Source of the DNA: Arenicellales bacterium
GTDB lineage: Bacteria; Pseudomonadota; Gammaproteobacteria; Arenicellales; Poriferihabitantaceae
DNA: 33,633 bases
Direction of reading: 5' to 3'
NCBI GenBank assembly: GCA_028285825.1
Contig: JAPYNK010000177.1
Location: forward strand, 1-33,633
The translations under genes and the position numbers were made by a program. Shown here one piece after another: positions 1 to 10,039 of the stretch (its first letter is position 1; every line of letters begins with the position of its first letter). The notes beneath the pieces are model-generated. The model saw only the letters and a list, made by a program, of their open reading frames with translations, was not told where the DNA came from and did no database searches.

Positions 1-43
1 CCATATAAGCGGTAATGTCAACCGTTCAAGTTTCTGTTTCTAG

Positions 44-820
44 ATGAATGCACACTCCTACCGAGCGTATCTGACAACCGCACACCGCATCGCAGACATT
101 GCTCGCACGCTGATCAAAAAAGATTTTCGCCGTAACTCAGTGTTGCAGATGAAACCAGATGGCTCCCCAGTCACCACAACAGATCTCGAGGTGGAAAAGA
201 TCGCCCGTGCAACAATATTGAAAAACCATCCGGACCATGATTTCTTCGGTGAAGAGACCGGGCAAACCGGACATTCTCAAGAATGGCTATGGGTGATCGA
301 CCCCATTGACGGGACCCGAAGCTATGCCACGGGCAAGCATGCTTTCGGAACTTTGATCGCGTTGTTGCATCACGGCTCACCCGTAATTGGCATGATTGAC
401 CAGGCTATTCTCGATGAGCGCTGGGTCGGGATTTCGGGCCAGGCAGCCTTGTACAATGGCAAGCCATGCTCCACGAGCAAAAACCAGGATCTCTCCAAAG
501 CCCGTCTATGCACTACATCACCGGACATGTTTGACAAAACACAAAAAGACAAGCTAGACACTTTAAGTGATCAGTGCGGTTTTAGGGTCTTTGGCGGTGA
601 CTGCTACAACTATGGCCTGCTTGCCCTGGGTCTCAATGAACTAGTCTGCGAAGCCAGCCTCAAGCCTTACGATTTCTTGGCCCTGGTGCCGATTATTGAA
701 GGTGCGGGCGGGGCAATCAGCGACTGGCAGGGAGAGACCCTAAACATCAATTCGTGCGGAGAAGTTCTGGCTGCTGCCAATCCCCAGCTCCTTGAACGAG
801 CACTTCCGACCTTGACGTAG
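44..820 (+). CDS. hisN: Inositol-monophosphatase-family phosphatase, probable histidinol-phosphatase (HisN type)
   Basis: A 258-residue protein of the Mg2+-dependent inositol monophosphatase superfamily. The metal and phosphate motifs are all visible: K37xDGSPVT with D47, the GEE motif at about 69-71, and WVIDPIDGT at 83-91. The C-terminal end has the family's second acidic site (YDFLALVPIIEGAGG). The overall pattern resembles the bacterial HisN branch, which dephosphorylates histidinol phosphate in histidine synthesis, more than SuhB or CysQ. That subfamily call is inference, because no other his genes lie nearby. The ATG at 44 is the first in-frame start in the window and has no clear ribosome binding site. 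The next gene, ettA, lies 54 bp downstream on the same strand. Alternative: a generic inositol-phosphate phosphatase. Confidence 0.85.
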   Translation: MNAHSYRAYLTTAHRIADIARTLIKKDFRRNSVLQMKPDGSPVTTTDLEVEKIARATILKNHPDHDFFGEETGQTGHSQEWLWVIDPIDGTRSYATGKHAFGTLIALLHHGSPVIGMIDQAILDERWVGISGQAALYNGKPCSTSKNQDLSKARLCTTSPDMFDKTQKDKLDTLSDQCGFRVFGGDCYNYGLLALGLNELVCEASLKPYDFLALVPIIEGAGGAISDWQGETLNINSCGEVLAAANPQLLERALPTLT

Positions 821-874
821 GCACTCTTTGCATAGCGCCAGATTCCTGCATGCCCACCGCAAAGGATTTATCAA

Positions 875-2539
875 TTGTCTGACTATGTGTTTACGCTGAA
901 CGGGGTCGGCAAGTCTGTACCACCAAACCGCTGGATTCTAAAGGACATTTATCTGAGCTTTTTTCCCGGGGCGAAAATCGGCGTACTGGGCTATAACGGT
1001 GCCGGCAAGTCTACTCTGCTGAAAATCATGGCCGGAATTGAACGGGACATTGCTGGAGAAGCAAGACCACAACCTGGCCTCAAAATTGGCTATCTGGAAC
1101 AAGAGCCGGGACTCGACAATCAAAAAAACATTCGTGAAATCATTGAAGAAAGCCTGGCCGACATCAAATCAACCCAAGACAGGCTTCAGGAAGTCTACGC
1201 CGCTTATGCCGATCCGGATGCGGATTTCGAAGTCCTCGCCAACAAGCAGGCTCAGCTTGAAAGCATTATCCAGGCTGCAGATGCTCATAACCTTGATCAC
1301 CGCCTTGAAATTGCTGCCGAGGCTCTCAGATTGCCCCCATGGAATGTCCAGATTGCAACCCTGTCCGGCGGTGAACGACGGCGGGTTGCACTGTGCAGGC
1401 TACTGCTCTCAAATCCGGACATGCTGATCTTGGATGAACCCACCAACCATCTGGACGCTGAATCAGTGGCCTGGCTTGAACATTTCCTGCATGGCTTTGC
1501 CGGGACTGTGGTTGCAGTAACTCATGATCGATATTTCCTGGATAACGTTGCGGGCTGGATACTCGAACTGGATCGAGGTCAGGCCATTCCATGGAAAGGT
1601 AACTATTCCTCCTGGCTCGAGCAAAAGGAGAAGAGACTTGAGCAGGAACAAAACACAGAGTCGGCACGCATCAAGAGCATGCAAAGTGAGCTTGAATGGG
1701 TGCGGTCCAATCCAAAAGGACGGCAAAGCAAAAACAAGGCCCGCATCAAGCGGTTTGAGGAATTGAGCTCAAGTGACTACCAGAAACGTGCACAAACCAA
1801 CGAAATCTATATCCCACCGGGTCCCCGTCTTGGAGATGTGGTCATCAAAGCCAAGGATATCTCCATGTCATTCGATGGAAAACCGCTCTATGAAAACCTC
1901 AGTTTCAGTCTGCCCAAAGGCGCGATAGTTGGCATCATCGGGCCGAATGGTGCCGGCAAAACCACTCTGCTGAACCTGATGACTGGCAAGCTACAGCCCA
2001 CTTCGGGCACCTTTCAGATCGGCGATACCGTAATCACGGGCCATGTTGACCAATCCCGGGAATTGCTCAATGACAAAAACACCGTGTTTGAGGAAATTAC
2101 TGGTGGGCAAGATGCAATGACAGTCAACGGGTTCGAGATGCAGTCACGCCGCTATGTCGGACGCTTCAATTTCAGAGGGCCTGACCAGCAGAAAATTGTC
2201 GGCACTCTCTCAGGGGGTGAACGAAATCGCGTTCACCTCGCGAAACTCCTCGCCAGCGGAGCAAACCTGCTGATGCTCGATGAACCAACGAATGATCTGG
2301 ATGTTGAAACGCTACGGGCCTTGGAAGAGGCTATTCTGGACTTTCCGGGCTGTGTGGTCGTGGTCTCCCACGACCGGTGGTTTCTGGATCGAATTGCCAC
2401 GCACATGCTGGCTTTTGAGGGTCATTCAGAAATTGTCTGGTTTGATGGAAACTACTCGGAATACGAACAGGATTACAAGCGACGTCATAGTCAGGAAATC
2501 AAGTCTGTCCGAATTCGTTACAGACCGCTCAAAACATAA
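875..2539 (+). CDS. ettA: Energy-dependent translational throttle protein EttA (ABC-F ATPase)
   Basis: A 554-residue soluble ABC-F ATPase, matching the usual length of EttA (about 555). It has two nucleotide-binding domains without membrane segments. The first Walker A is GYNGAGKST at residues 39-47 and the second is GPNGAGKTT. Each domain carries an LSGGE signature and a Walker B followed by DEPTN. The N-terminal stretch (VGKSVPPNRWILKDI, SFFPGAKIGVLG) is typical of EttA rather than Uup or YheS. EttA binds the ribosomal E site and gates the first elongation step according to ATP/ADP level. The start is a TTG, supported by an AAAGGA ribosome binding site eight bases upstream. It follows hisN and converges with the photolyase gene. 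Confidence 0.96.
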   Translation: MSDYVFTLNGVGKSVPPNRWILKDIYLSFFPGAKIGVLGYNGAGKSTLLKIMAGIERDIAGEARPQPGLKIGYLEQEPGLDNQKNIREIIEESLADIKSTQDRLQEVYAAYADPDADFEVLANKQAQLESIIQAADAHNLDHRLEIAAEALRLPPWNVQIATLSGGERRRVALCRLLLSNPDMLILDEPTNHLDAESVAWLEHFLHGFAGTVVAVTHDRYFLDNVAGWILELDRGQAIPWKGNYSSWLEQKEKRLEQEQNTESARIKSMQSELEWVRSNPKGRQSKNKARIKRFEELSSSDYQKRAQTNEIYIPPGPRLGDVVIKAKDISMSFDGKPLYENLSFSLPKGAIVGIIGPNGAGKTTLLNLMTGKLQPTSGTFQIGDTVITGHVDQSRELLNDKNTVFEEITGGQDAMTVNGFEMQSRRYVGRFNFRGPDQQKIVGTLSGGERNRVHLAKLLASGANLLMLDEPTNDLDVETLRALEEAILDFPGCVVVVSHDRWFLDRIATHMLAFEGHSEIVWFDGNYSEYEQDYKRRHSQEIKSVRIRYRPLKT

Positions 2540-2573
2540 ACTCAGATCCTGAGACTCTATATTTGAGGTTTTT

Positions 2574-4019
2574 TCAGCGTGATTTTATCCAGGCCTGCCT
2601 GGCCTCCTGATGGCGATCCAAAGCCCTGTACCGGGTCTGTTTGAGATCGAGGGCTGGCATTGGGTAATTCAGCTTGTTCAGTATACTGTTCGAATCAGGC
2701 CATGTCCAGGGCTCATGGATATATTGAATTGGTATTGCAGACAATTCTGGTACCCACCGCCGAATATATTCGCCATCAGGATCAAACCTCTGGCCCTGAC
2801 TCCTTGGTGAAAATATCCTGAAGTAAGGTGCCGCATCAGGACCGCAACCCGCAACCCATTGCCAGCCCATGGAATTATTGGCGAGATCGGCATCGACCAG
2901 AGTATCCCAGAACCAGCGAGCACCTTCCAGCCAGTGGACCAGTCCGTTCTTGCTAAGCACCGAAGCCACGATCATGCGGACCCGATTGTGCATCCATCCG
3001 GTATGCCACAACTGGCGCATGCCTGCATCCACCAATGGGATTCCAGTCTGTCCATTTTGCCACTTCTCAAGTAGTTTCGGATTGCAGTCCCAGACAAAAT
3101 CCTCATACATGGGATCAAGAGGACGATCACTCATTGCCGGGTGATAATAGAGCAGGTGATGGGCAAAATCCCTCCAGATCAATTGACGCAAATACGGCCA
3201 GAAAGGGCTCATATCGGGCGGATCGTACATCTGGTTATCTCCGCTTCGTACATGCAGCCAGACCTGGCGGGGAGACACTTCTCCAAAATGCAGGTGTGGA
3301 GATAGCCGAGACACTCCTTCAAGATTCGGAATGTCCCGATGATGCCCATAGTCAAGAGCAGCATGCTCGGAAAATGACTGAATTCGATGTTGGGCGCCTT
3401 TTTCTCCCGGCTGCCATTCTCCGGTAAATTGCGAGTGCCATTGAATCCTGTCGACAAGTTCAAGTTCTTCGATATGCAGTGATTTTGGAACGGGATAGGG
3501 AGTTGGCAAATGCCCGGGTTCATCCAGTGGTGGTTCGGGTGGCGCCAGTGAGGCATGTCGCTTGCTAAAGGGGGTATATACCCGGTATACCTCTCCATCT
3601 TCCTTGAGAACTTCATCTGGCTCTCGTAGCAAGGCTCCCGCGAAATCGATAGCCCTGATTCCGAGCTTTTCCAGTTCTTGCTTGATTTTTCGATCCCGTC
3701 TTGCGATCACCGGTTCATAAAGCCGATTCCAGCATACAGCCTCTGCGCCGGTTTCAGTACAGATTTCAATCAGGGATTGCAGGCTGTCTCCCTGTCGAAC
3801 AATCAGCTCGCCCTGCTTTATTCGCACCTGCCTCCTGAAGGTACTCAAACTCTGGTGTAGCCACCAACTACTCGCCGCCCCCGGTTGCCATGGATGTTCT
3901 TCATGGGGTGCATGAATGTAAAACAGGATCACCTGATCCGACTGCTCAAGGGCATGGGAAATCGCCGGGTTGTCGGAAAGTCTAAAATCCCGACGTAACC
4001 AGACTACAGTCTTTTTCAT
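2574..4019 (-). CDS. phrB: Deoxyribodipyrimidine photolyase (class I CPD photolyase)
   Basis: A 481-residue cryptochrome/photolyase-family flavoprotein. The N-terminal antenna-binding alpha/beta domain begins VVWLRRDFRLSDNPA. The C-terminal FAD-binding domain contains the hallmark GWMHNRVRMIVASVL segment, then DTLVDADLANNSMGWQWVAGCGPDAAPYFRIFSP. These residues line the FAD pocket and the electron-transfer tryptophan path. Length and motifs fit bacterial class I PhrB (about 470-480 residues), which uses blue light to split cyclobutane pyrimidine dimers. The ATG start at 4019 fits the family N-terminus. The gene stands alone, converging on ettA and followed upstream by a 250 bp intergenic gap. 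It suggests exposure to light, now or in the lineage's past. Confidence 0.95.
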   Translation of the reverse strand: MKKTVVWLRRDFRLSDNPAISHALEQSDQVILFYIHAPHEEHPWQPGAASSWWLHQSLSTFRRQVRIKQGELIVRQGDSLQSLIEICTETGAEAVCWNRLYEPVIARRDRKIKQELEKLGIRAIDFAGALLREPDEVLKEDGEVYRVYTPFSKRHASLAPPEPPLDEPGHLPTPYPVPKSLHIEELELVDRIQWHSQFTGEWQPGEKGAQHRIQSFSEHAALDYGHHRDIPNLEGVSRLSPHLHFGEVSPRQVWLHVRSGDNQMYDPPDMSPFWPYLRQLIWRDFAHHLLYYHPAMSDRPLDPMYEDFVWDCNPKLLEKWQNGQTGIPLVDAGMRQLWHTGWMHNRVRMIVASVLSKNGLVHWLEGARWFWDTLVDADLANNSMGWQWVAGCGPDAAPYFRIFSPRSQGQRFDPDGEYIRRWVPELSAIPIQYIHEPWTWPDSNSILNKLNYPMPALDLKQTRYRALDRHQEARQAWIKSR

Positions 4020-4269
4020 GGTTATGTTCTTCCCGGTCGCAGGTTAAACATGAATTGCAGGGTTGTCTGGCATTTCGGATTATCAGCCCCGAAACGCAAT
4101 TTTTTCGATTTGTTTTCGCTGGTGGGTTGATTGGGATAGACTCAGGGGTTGACACCCATGCCAGGAATTTGCCTCTATTACCATACAAGTACATAACTCC
4201 AAAAAACTGGTCAATCTAGAATATAATCAATCCATCTTATTAGGGTGATGCTACGCGATTTGCATAGAT

Positions 4270-4707
4270 ATGATTTTAGATCTAATCATTTTCCTGTCGT
4301 CTCTGCTTTTTGGGTCAATGGTATTTTTCAGTGCTATTGTGATGCCGGCAGTCTTTCAATCACTGGACAAAGAGCCGGCTCAGGTTCTTGCCCATCGACT
4401 GTTCCCACGATATTACCTGTGGTGCATTGCACTGAGCATCTTGTTAACAATTATTGCGGCACTTGAGTTTCAATCTCTGACGCTACTTCTGTTGATCATT
4501 CTATCTGGATTTGTGTATGCCCGACAATATCTTCTCAATAAGTACAATCAGGCAAGGGCAAAATGGCTTGAGACTGACTCCCATCAGGACAAGTCGCGAT
4601 ACAAGTCACTTCATCGACAGACCGTCATTATCAACATGTTCCAGATGATTGCACTGCTATTGATCGCGATTGCTAACGGATTTTTCTATCCTGCTGTCTC
4701 ACCTTAG
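4270..4707 (+). CDS. DUF4149-like small integral membrane protein
   Basis: A 145-residue, strongly hydrophobic protein. It has about four predicted transmembrane segments: residues 1-30, about 48-68, about 70-90 and about 120-140. A polar loop holding YNQARAKW and KSRYKSLHRQ lies between the third and fourth. The arrangement resembles DUF4149 proteins, whose function is unknown. The pattern match is by eye and moderate. The start at 4270 is the first ATG that keeps the first hydrophobic segment whole; no strong ribosome binding site is visible. The stop is only two bases before the next possible start, so it is probably co-transcribed with the DUF1289 gene. Confidence 0.7.
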   Translation: MILDLIIFLSSLLFGSMVFFSAIVMPAVFQSLDKEPAQVLAHRLFPRYYLWCIALSILLTIIAALEFQSLTLLLLIILSGFVYARQYLLNKYNQARAKWLETDSHQDKSRYKSLHRQTVIINMFQMIALLLIAIANGFFYPAVSP

Positions 4708-4784
4708 GCATGTCCGTCACAACTCGACACCGACGTAAAAATCGTCGGAGGGGAGCGGGTCCATCGAACAGTTTCGACATATCG

Positions 4785-4961
4785 ATGCCTTCCCCCTGCC
4801 TTTCCGTATGCACCTTTGGCGATCAGCCATACTGCAAGGGTTGCTATCGCAGTGCGGATGAAGTCCGTGACTGGATGATCATGTCCAGAGAGCAGAAGCT
4901 GGATATACTGGAACAACTCGACATCAGGCGCAAGCAAGATATCTCCCGTAATTTGGCCTGA
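4785..4961 (+). CDS. DUF1289 family cysteine-motif protein
   Basis: A small protein with the DUF1289 signature SPCLSVCTFGDQPYCKGCYRS. Its four spaced cysteines probably bind a metal or an iron-sulfur cluster. The signature is followed by the conserved helix DEVRDWMIMSREQK. The family function is unknown. Homology begins right after the ATG at 4785, which gives 58 residues. A longer form from the ATG at 4710 would add 25 basic residues and sit two bases after the DUF4149 stop, so the longer start is also possible. It shares strand and probably transcript with the upstream membrane-protein gene. Confidence 0.8.
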   Translation: MPSPCLSVCTFGDQPYCKGCYRSADEVRDWMIMSREQKLDILEQLDIRRKQDISRNLA

Positions 4962-5017
4962 TTGCTGAAACGAATGACCTGAAGAAATTATGGCCATGGC
5001 TATGGAACACAAGCCCA

Positions 5018-6181
5018 TTACCGATACCCGAGACCGGCTTGAGTATCCTCCAAGATCAAATCGATTACCTTGGCAAGTGCTTCCTCATGGGTGCCGCCGT
5101 TTAGCTTTTCCATTCGATAGAGATCAATCTGTCGATCGGCACCGGTGCCTTCACGAATGATCGATGTACAACGATACAACTCTTCAACACAATTGAGGGC
5201 ATGAGCATCGTCAATCAATTGATCAAGCAGCGTCTTGGCATAGTCATAAATGTCAATCCGCCCGCTTTCTTCGCCCGGGACACCGAAGAATGAAACCACG
5301 CCATAACGCTGGGCAATCCAGCGATTTTCCACTATGATTTCAGTCAGGGGCTCGGACAGAACTTGATTCATTTGCTCGTTGCGCATCAACCAGCGAATCA
5401 GACAGGCGTATAGAGCAACGATAGACATCGCATCTTCAATACGCGTGCACACATCGCAGATTCGCATCTCGATCGTTGAAAAACGGTGAGATGGTCGTAT
5501 GTCCCACCATAGTTCGCTGCCATCTTTGACAAAATTCATGGCTCGGTAGGATTGCAGCAATTCATCATAGTCAGCATAGGAATACAATGGGCCGGGTATG
5601 CCAGTTCTCGGCAGAGCCCCAACCAAGGTCAGCCGATATGACTTGAATCCGGTTTCGTTACCGGCAGCAAACGGGGATGATGTCGATAATGCATGAAGTA
5701 ACGGAAGATAACGGCGCAGGCCGGTCATTACCCTAATCCTCATATCCGGATCTCCAAAGCCTGCATGGATATGCATGCCGCTGATAAAGAAACGCCTGAC
5801 GCTAGCTTGATATGTTTCAGTGAAGCGTTGATAGCGTTCCATCGGAGTGGTCATTTGCGACTGCCATGAACCCGTTGGATGAGTGGAAGCGGCCATAATC
5901 GTTGCGCCATATTTAGCGGCAAGCTCAATCATCGTATTTCTGCTTTCGATGAACGATTGACGAATTTCATCCACGGAACTACAGACGCGGCTATTGCTTT
6001 CAATTTGCGATCGAAACAATTCATGCACGTAGTTATGCGGACTCTCGACACTCTTGCAGTCATCAAAGAATCCGGGGTCGGGATCGGCAACCAGTTCACG
6101 GGTCTTGGGGTCTACCAGAAAGAATTCTTCCTCTATCCCGAGAGTAATCGGAAAATCGTCGTGACTGGTTTTGATATTCAT
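5018..6181 (-). CDS. Carboxylate-amine ligase, YbdK/glutamate-cysteine ligase family 2
   Basis: A 387-residue member of the GCS2 family. The N-terminal ITLGIEEEFFLVDP, the histidine-containing SGMHIHAGF and the arginine-rich ADRQIDLYR match the ATP-grasp-like fold of YbdK (E. coli protein 372 residues). Family members have weak gamma-glutamylcysteine ligase activity in vitro; the true substrate here is not known. I chose the ATG at 6181 because homology starts just after it. The frame extends to 6274, but those 31 residues do not look like the family. No clear ribosome binding site precedes either start. No neighbouring glutathione gene was seen, so a role in glutathione synthesis is only a possibility. 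Confidence 0.88.
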   Translation of the reverse strand: MNIKTSHDDFPITLGIEEEFFLVDPKTRELVADPDPGFFDDCKSVESPHNYVHELFRSQIESNSRVCSSVDEIRQSFIESRNTMIELAAKYGATIMAASTHPTGSWQSQMTTPMERYQRFTETYQASVRRFFISGMHIHAGFGDPDMRIRVMTGLRRYLPLLHALSTSSPFAAGNETGFKSYRLTLVGALPRTGIPGPLYSYADYDELLQSYRAMNFVKDGSELWWDIRPSHRFSTIEMRICDVCTRIEDAMSIVALYACLIRWLMRNEQMNQVLSEPLTEIIVENRWIAQRYGVVSFFGVPGEESGRIDIYDYAKTLLDQLIDDAHALNCVEELYRCTSIIREGTGADRQIDLYRMEKLNGGTHEEALAKVIDLILEDTQAGLGYR

Positions 6182-6891
6182 TCTACCATGAGCCCAAAAT
6201 AGAAGAAACAGCTTATCGGTCAATGTACATGAATGCAGGGCAGAAACATTGATTGCTGATTCTCTGAAAATCATGCAAATCCAGCCTATTGACCGAAAAA
6301 TGTCTGCTTGCCATCGTCATGCTATGGTATCACCAACGACTCCAAAACAAAACCAAAAGCACTCTGGAACTCTGCGGACTTCGAGACGAAATCCGCATTT
6401 GGCACAGGAGCTGTCATATTAGCTTGACGAAGCAGTTCCGGCCATGCCTGGCAGGCGCCTTGTTCATGCATGACAGTGAGGGCCTCAGCCGCCATGAATT
6501 CCCGTGCACACGCATGTTATGCATGAGCTTTCGGGCCATTGGAATGTATCTTCGAGCTGAAGGAGTTTGATCTGCACCAATCCTGCTGCTCTTTTCCCAT
6601 GAGTCACACACCGCTTCAAGGCACAGAAAGTGTTTTGCGACCGAGCTACTTCACGACACGAAGAATGTCGACTGAAGATGGGTTTTGCTTTATCACAATT
6701 TCGACAAATTGATCGCTCGATTGCCTGAAAAAGAGCTCATTATGAAAACCCCAATTCAAGAGATTTTCGCCTCTATTGTGACGCAAACCCTAAAACCAAG
6801 GCATTTAGCAATCGCTGACAAACTGAAAATCTCGATATTCATCTCATTGGATACCTTCGGGTTGAATTGTCAGAACACTTGAAAATAGCAA
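6182..6891. other. About 700 bp with no recognisable gene
   Basis: No open frame in this stretch gives a protein I can recognise. The longest frames are 60-90 residues, have unconvincing composition and lack good ribosome binding sites. No tRNA-like cloverleaf, tandem repeat or strong terminator was found by eye. It probably holds the promoter of the carboxylate-amine ligase near its left end and otherwise decayed sequence. Confidence 0.5.
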
Positions 6892-7779
6892 TTATCGCAA
6901 CCTGATTTTTCGTAGCAGTCGTTCATCGATGAATAACAGTCCCAAGCCAATAATTGCAGCACCGGTCAGCTCATGGGCAACCAGCGGTTCATTGAGAAAT
7001 AAATTCCCAAGCATTAATGCAGAAATGGGAATTAAAAGTGTAACCAGCATCACATTCGAGCCGCCTATGGATGCGAGAAGTCGGAAAAATATCAGATAGG
7101 CGAGTGCTGTTCCAAACACAGCAAGACCGGCAAGTGCAAGCCAGACCCGCATACTTGGGAGAGGCAGGTTCCAAGGTTGCTCCAGCAAGGACGCCACGAC
7201 CAGCATCATTAATGTCGATGCCAATAGCTGACAGGTCGCATTGACGACTGGGGGATGTTCCATCAGATGTCTTCGCCCCCAAAGTGCGGCAAAGGCATAG
7301 CTGAATGCCCCAGCCATGCAAAATCCGATGCCTGCCATACGCATGCCTCCATGAGCCATATCCGGCAGCGAGATCTGGACAACGCCAAGCACCCCAAGCA
7401 AAACCCCGATAACGCGATACACGGTCAATTTCTCTTCCTTGAAGAATGCCATGACCAATGCCGTGAACAAGGGTGTCAAGGCATTGATAATTGAAGCCAG
7501 GCCGACACTAACCATGATCTGTCCGGTATTAAGAAAACTGAAAGGAAGCACATTGTTGAGTAGCCCCATAACCAGAAATGGGGTCCATGCGGACAATCTG
7601 TTTGGCAGTGAATGTCCAAGATAAACTATCAGGAGTAAGAGAATCAGTGCGGCCAATCCAACCCGGGCCAGAACAATCGTCAAGGGAGGCAATTCGACCA
7701 CGGCCACTCCGACAAAAAAGAAGGCACTGCCCCATAAAATAGAAAGAAATACCAGTAGACCCCACTCAGTGATATTCAT
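6892..7779 (-). CDS. DMT-superfamily permease (EamA domains)
   Basis: A 295-residue membrane protein with about ten hydrophobic segments in two EamA repeats. The first repeat opens LLVFLSILWGSAFFFVGVAV. The second begins around AGIGFCMAGAFSYAFAALWGRR. Family members export amino acids, nucleobases or other metabolites through the inner membrane; the substrate cannot be read from sequence. I chose the ATG at 7779, because the hydrophobic N-terminus starts there. The frame extends to 7836, but the extra 19 residues are polar and unlike the family. It lies downstream of the amtB terminator, so it is probably transcribed on its own. Confidence 0.88.
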   Translation of the reverse strand: MNITEWGLLVFLSILWGSAFFFVGVAVVELPPLTIVLARVGLAALILLLLIVYLGHSLPNRLSAWTPFLVMGLLNNVLPFSFLNTGQIMVSVGLASIINALTPLFTALVMAFFKEEKLTVYRVIGVLLGVLGVVQISLPDMAHGGMRMAGIGFCMAGAFSYAFAALWGRRHLMEHPPVVNATCQLLASTLMMLVVASLLEQPWNLPLPSMRVWLALAGLAVFGTALAYLIFFRLLASIGGSNVMLVTLLIPISALMLGNLFLNEPLVAHELTGAAIIGLGLLFIDERLLRKIRLR

Positions 7780-7939
7780 TGCTTTGGGTTGTTGAAGGAG
7801 CGACAGGGCTTGTTGCGAGCGGCCGGCACAGGTCAATCAAGAATAGCAAACTGTACTTACTTTACGCCGCAGTCTACGCCATGTTGACCGGCTAAATCAG
7901 TCATTGAATCGGGGTTGGGTATGGGCAGATCCTCTTGCC

Positions 7940-7981
7940 AAAAAAAGGCCCGGCTTCCCAGCCCAAAAAGGAGGCCGGGCC
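7940..7981 (-). terminator. Rho-independent terminator of glnK-amtB
   Basis: A G+C-rich stem pairs 7947-7958 with 7970-7981, twelve base pairs including one G-T wobble, around an 11-base loop. Reading on the minus strand, the stem is followed by seven T residues (7946-7940). It lies just past the amtB stop and separates this operon from the DMT permease gene. Confidence 0.9.
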
Positions 7982-7994
7982 CAGTGGTGGAAAT

Positions 7995-9278
7995 TTATGC
8001 AGTTTTGGTGAACTCCGGATAAGCTTCCATGCCGCAGTCTGCCAGATCCATGCCATCATATTCCTGCTCTTCGGAAACACGAATTCCAACTGTAGCCTGG
8101 AGAATTTTCCAAACGACAAAGCTGACCAGGCCAACCCAGATGATTATGGTCAATGCACCGGCAACCTGGCCGACAAAGGTTGCACTACTGTTGGTCAATG
8201 GAACCAGCAGCAGTCCCAGGATCCCGCAGGTTCCATGCACTGAAATAGCCCCAAGTGGGTCATCAATCTTGAGTTTATCCAGGGCCATGATGCTAAATAC
8301 CGTCAAGACTCCGCCTGCTGCACCAAAAATGACGGCCACGATCGGGGTAGGGGTTAGGGGTTCAGCAGTAATTGCAACCAGGCCACCCAGAGCACCGCTT
8401 AGCATCATCGTCAAATCAGCTTTTTTGAATAATAATTGTGATGTGACGAGTGCTGCGATGGCACCGCCAGCTGCTGCAGCGTTGGTATTCAGAAAAACCA
8501 TGGCTACGGCATGAGCATTCACAATGTCGCCAAGTTTCAGGACTGATCCTCCGTTGAATCCGAACCAGCCCATCCATAATATCAGCGTACCCAGGGCCGC
8601 AAGAGGCATATTTGCGCCCGGGATTGCGTTGATTCGACCATCCTTGCCGTATTTGCCCTTGCGTGGTCCCAGCAGGATTACCCCGACCAGTGCTGCTACT
8701 GCTCCTGCAAGGTGCACGATGCCCGAGCCTGCGAAATCGCTGAATCCAAGATCGCCCAGGTTATAGAAACCGAAAACGCTTGCACCGCCCCAAGTCCAGC
8801 TTCCTTCCATTGGATAGATGAAAGCGGTCATTACGACAGCAAAGGCCAGAAATGCCCAGAGTTTCATCCTTTCGGCAACGGCTCCGGAGACAATCGACAT
8901 TGCCGTAGCGACAAATACTACCTGAAAAAAGAAGTCTGAAGCACCGGAGTATATTGACCCGCCCTCTATGCCACCTTCTCTGGCATGGAAATCGCCCAAC
9001 ACTGATCCGACATCCATGTCGCCCATTCCGTTCAAGAACCAGCCGCCGCCGTACATGAGCTGATAGCCGCAAACCAGATAGGCAACACTTGCAATCGCAT
9101 AGAGTGCCACGTTCTTGGAAAGAATTTCCGCGGTGTTCTTGGACCGGACCATTCCTGCTTCCAGCATTGAAAAGCCTGCAGCCATCCACATGACCAGAGC
9201 ACCGCATATCAGGAAATAGAATGTATCGAGTGCATACTGGAGGTGAAAAATGCCGTCCATAAAATTAACGTCAGCCAT
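7995..9278 (-). CDS. amtB: Ammonium transporter AmtB
   Basis: A 427-residue ammonium channel of the Amt/MEP/Rh family with about eleven membrane segments. Diagnostic stretches include MLEAGMVRSKNTAEIL in the first third, the DFAGSGIVHLAGA motif with a pore-region histidine, and the second histidine region around LGAISVHGTCGILG. It brings ammonium across the inner membrane and is gated by the PII protein GlnK. It starts 46 bp downstream of glnK on the same strand. The pair is the classic nitrogen-regulated operon, with a strong terminator immediately after this gene. Confidence 0.97.
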   Translation of the reverse strand: MADVNFMDGIFHLQYALDTFYFLICGALVMWMAAGFSMLEAGMVRSKNTAEILSKNVALYAIASVAYLVCGYQLMYGGGWFLNGMGDMDVGSVLGDFHAREGGIEGGSIYSGASDFFFQVVFVATAMSIVSGAVAERMKLWAFLAFAVVMTAFIYPMEGSWTWGGASVFGFYNLGDLGFSDFAGSGIVHLAGAVAALVGVILLGPRKGKYGKDGRINAIPGANMPLAALGTLILWMGWFGFNGGSVLKLGDIVNAHAVAMVFLNTNAAAAGGAIAALVTSQLLFKKADLTMMLSGALGGLVAITAEPLTPTPIVAVIFGAAGGVLTVFSIMALDKLKIDDPLGAISVHGTCGILGLLLVPLTNSSATFVGQVAGALTIIIWVGLVSFVVWKILQATVGIRVSEEQEYDGMDLADCGMEAYPEFTKTA

Positions 9279-9324
9279 TTGTATATCTCATTTGAATTTG
9301 TTTTTCGGGAAAGAAGAACGTTTG

Positions 9325-9678
<354 letters not shown>

Positions 9679-9737
9679 TCATATAAATCTGTTACGGAAT
9701 GCTTGAAATCGGGCAGTCTGACTAAACGGCCATCTCG

Positions 9738-9749
9738 TGCTGTACTGCA
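9738..9749. promoter_or_regulatory. Candidate operator: imperfect palindrome upstream of glnK
   Basis: The 12-base sequence TGCTGTACTGCA reads TGCnGTACnGCA on both strands and lies about 75 bp upstream of the glnK start. Position and symmetry suggest a regulator site. The halves only loosely resemble NtrC half-sites, so the identity of the regulator is open. Confidence 0.3.
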
Positions 9750-10039
9750 ACATTCCTGCTTTATGGTAAATCTATAAATATTGTTAATTGAATAACAGTA
9801 AAAATATTTTATTGTAAGTATTGCAAAATTATATTGCGCTGCAACATATAAGGGGCTGCAAGCTTCTTTGTTTGGGGTTGCCCACGTGGAACCGGGTGAT
9901 TCTTGACCAAATGGTCCAAATATTGTCCATTTTCAATTTTGACTGTGCTTTCACCAAGCGTCGCTCCATCCAGCCCTGAACCTGGCTGGGGAAGCGGTCC
10001 GGCGTTCCCCCGGCACCCGGGACGCAAGAGACCGGATCG

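Noticed and set aside
2540..2573. Terminator between ettA and the photolyase gene
   Set aside because: There is a T-run and a five-base stem (CTCAG/CTGAG), but they are not adjacent and the stem is weak, so no terminator is called.
4149..4227. Sigma70 promoter upstream of the DUF4149 gene
   Set aside because: A TTGACA and a TATAAT are present, but their spacing is far from 17 bases, so they do not form one promoter.
8029..8766. Plus-strand frames of 80-161 residues opposite amtB
   Set aside because: They lie antisense to a clearly conserved transporter gene and have the odd composition expected of shadow frames.
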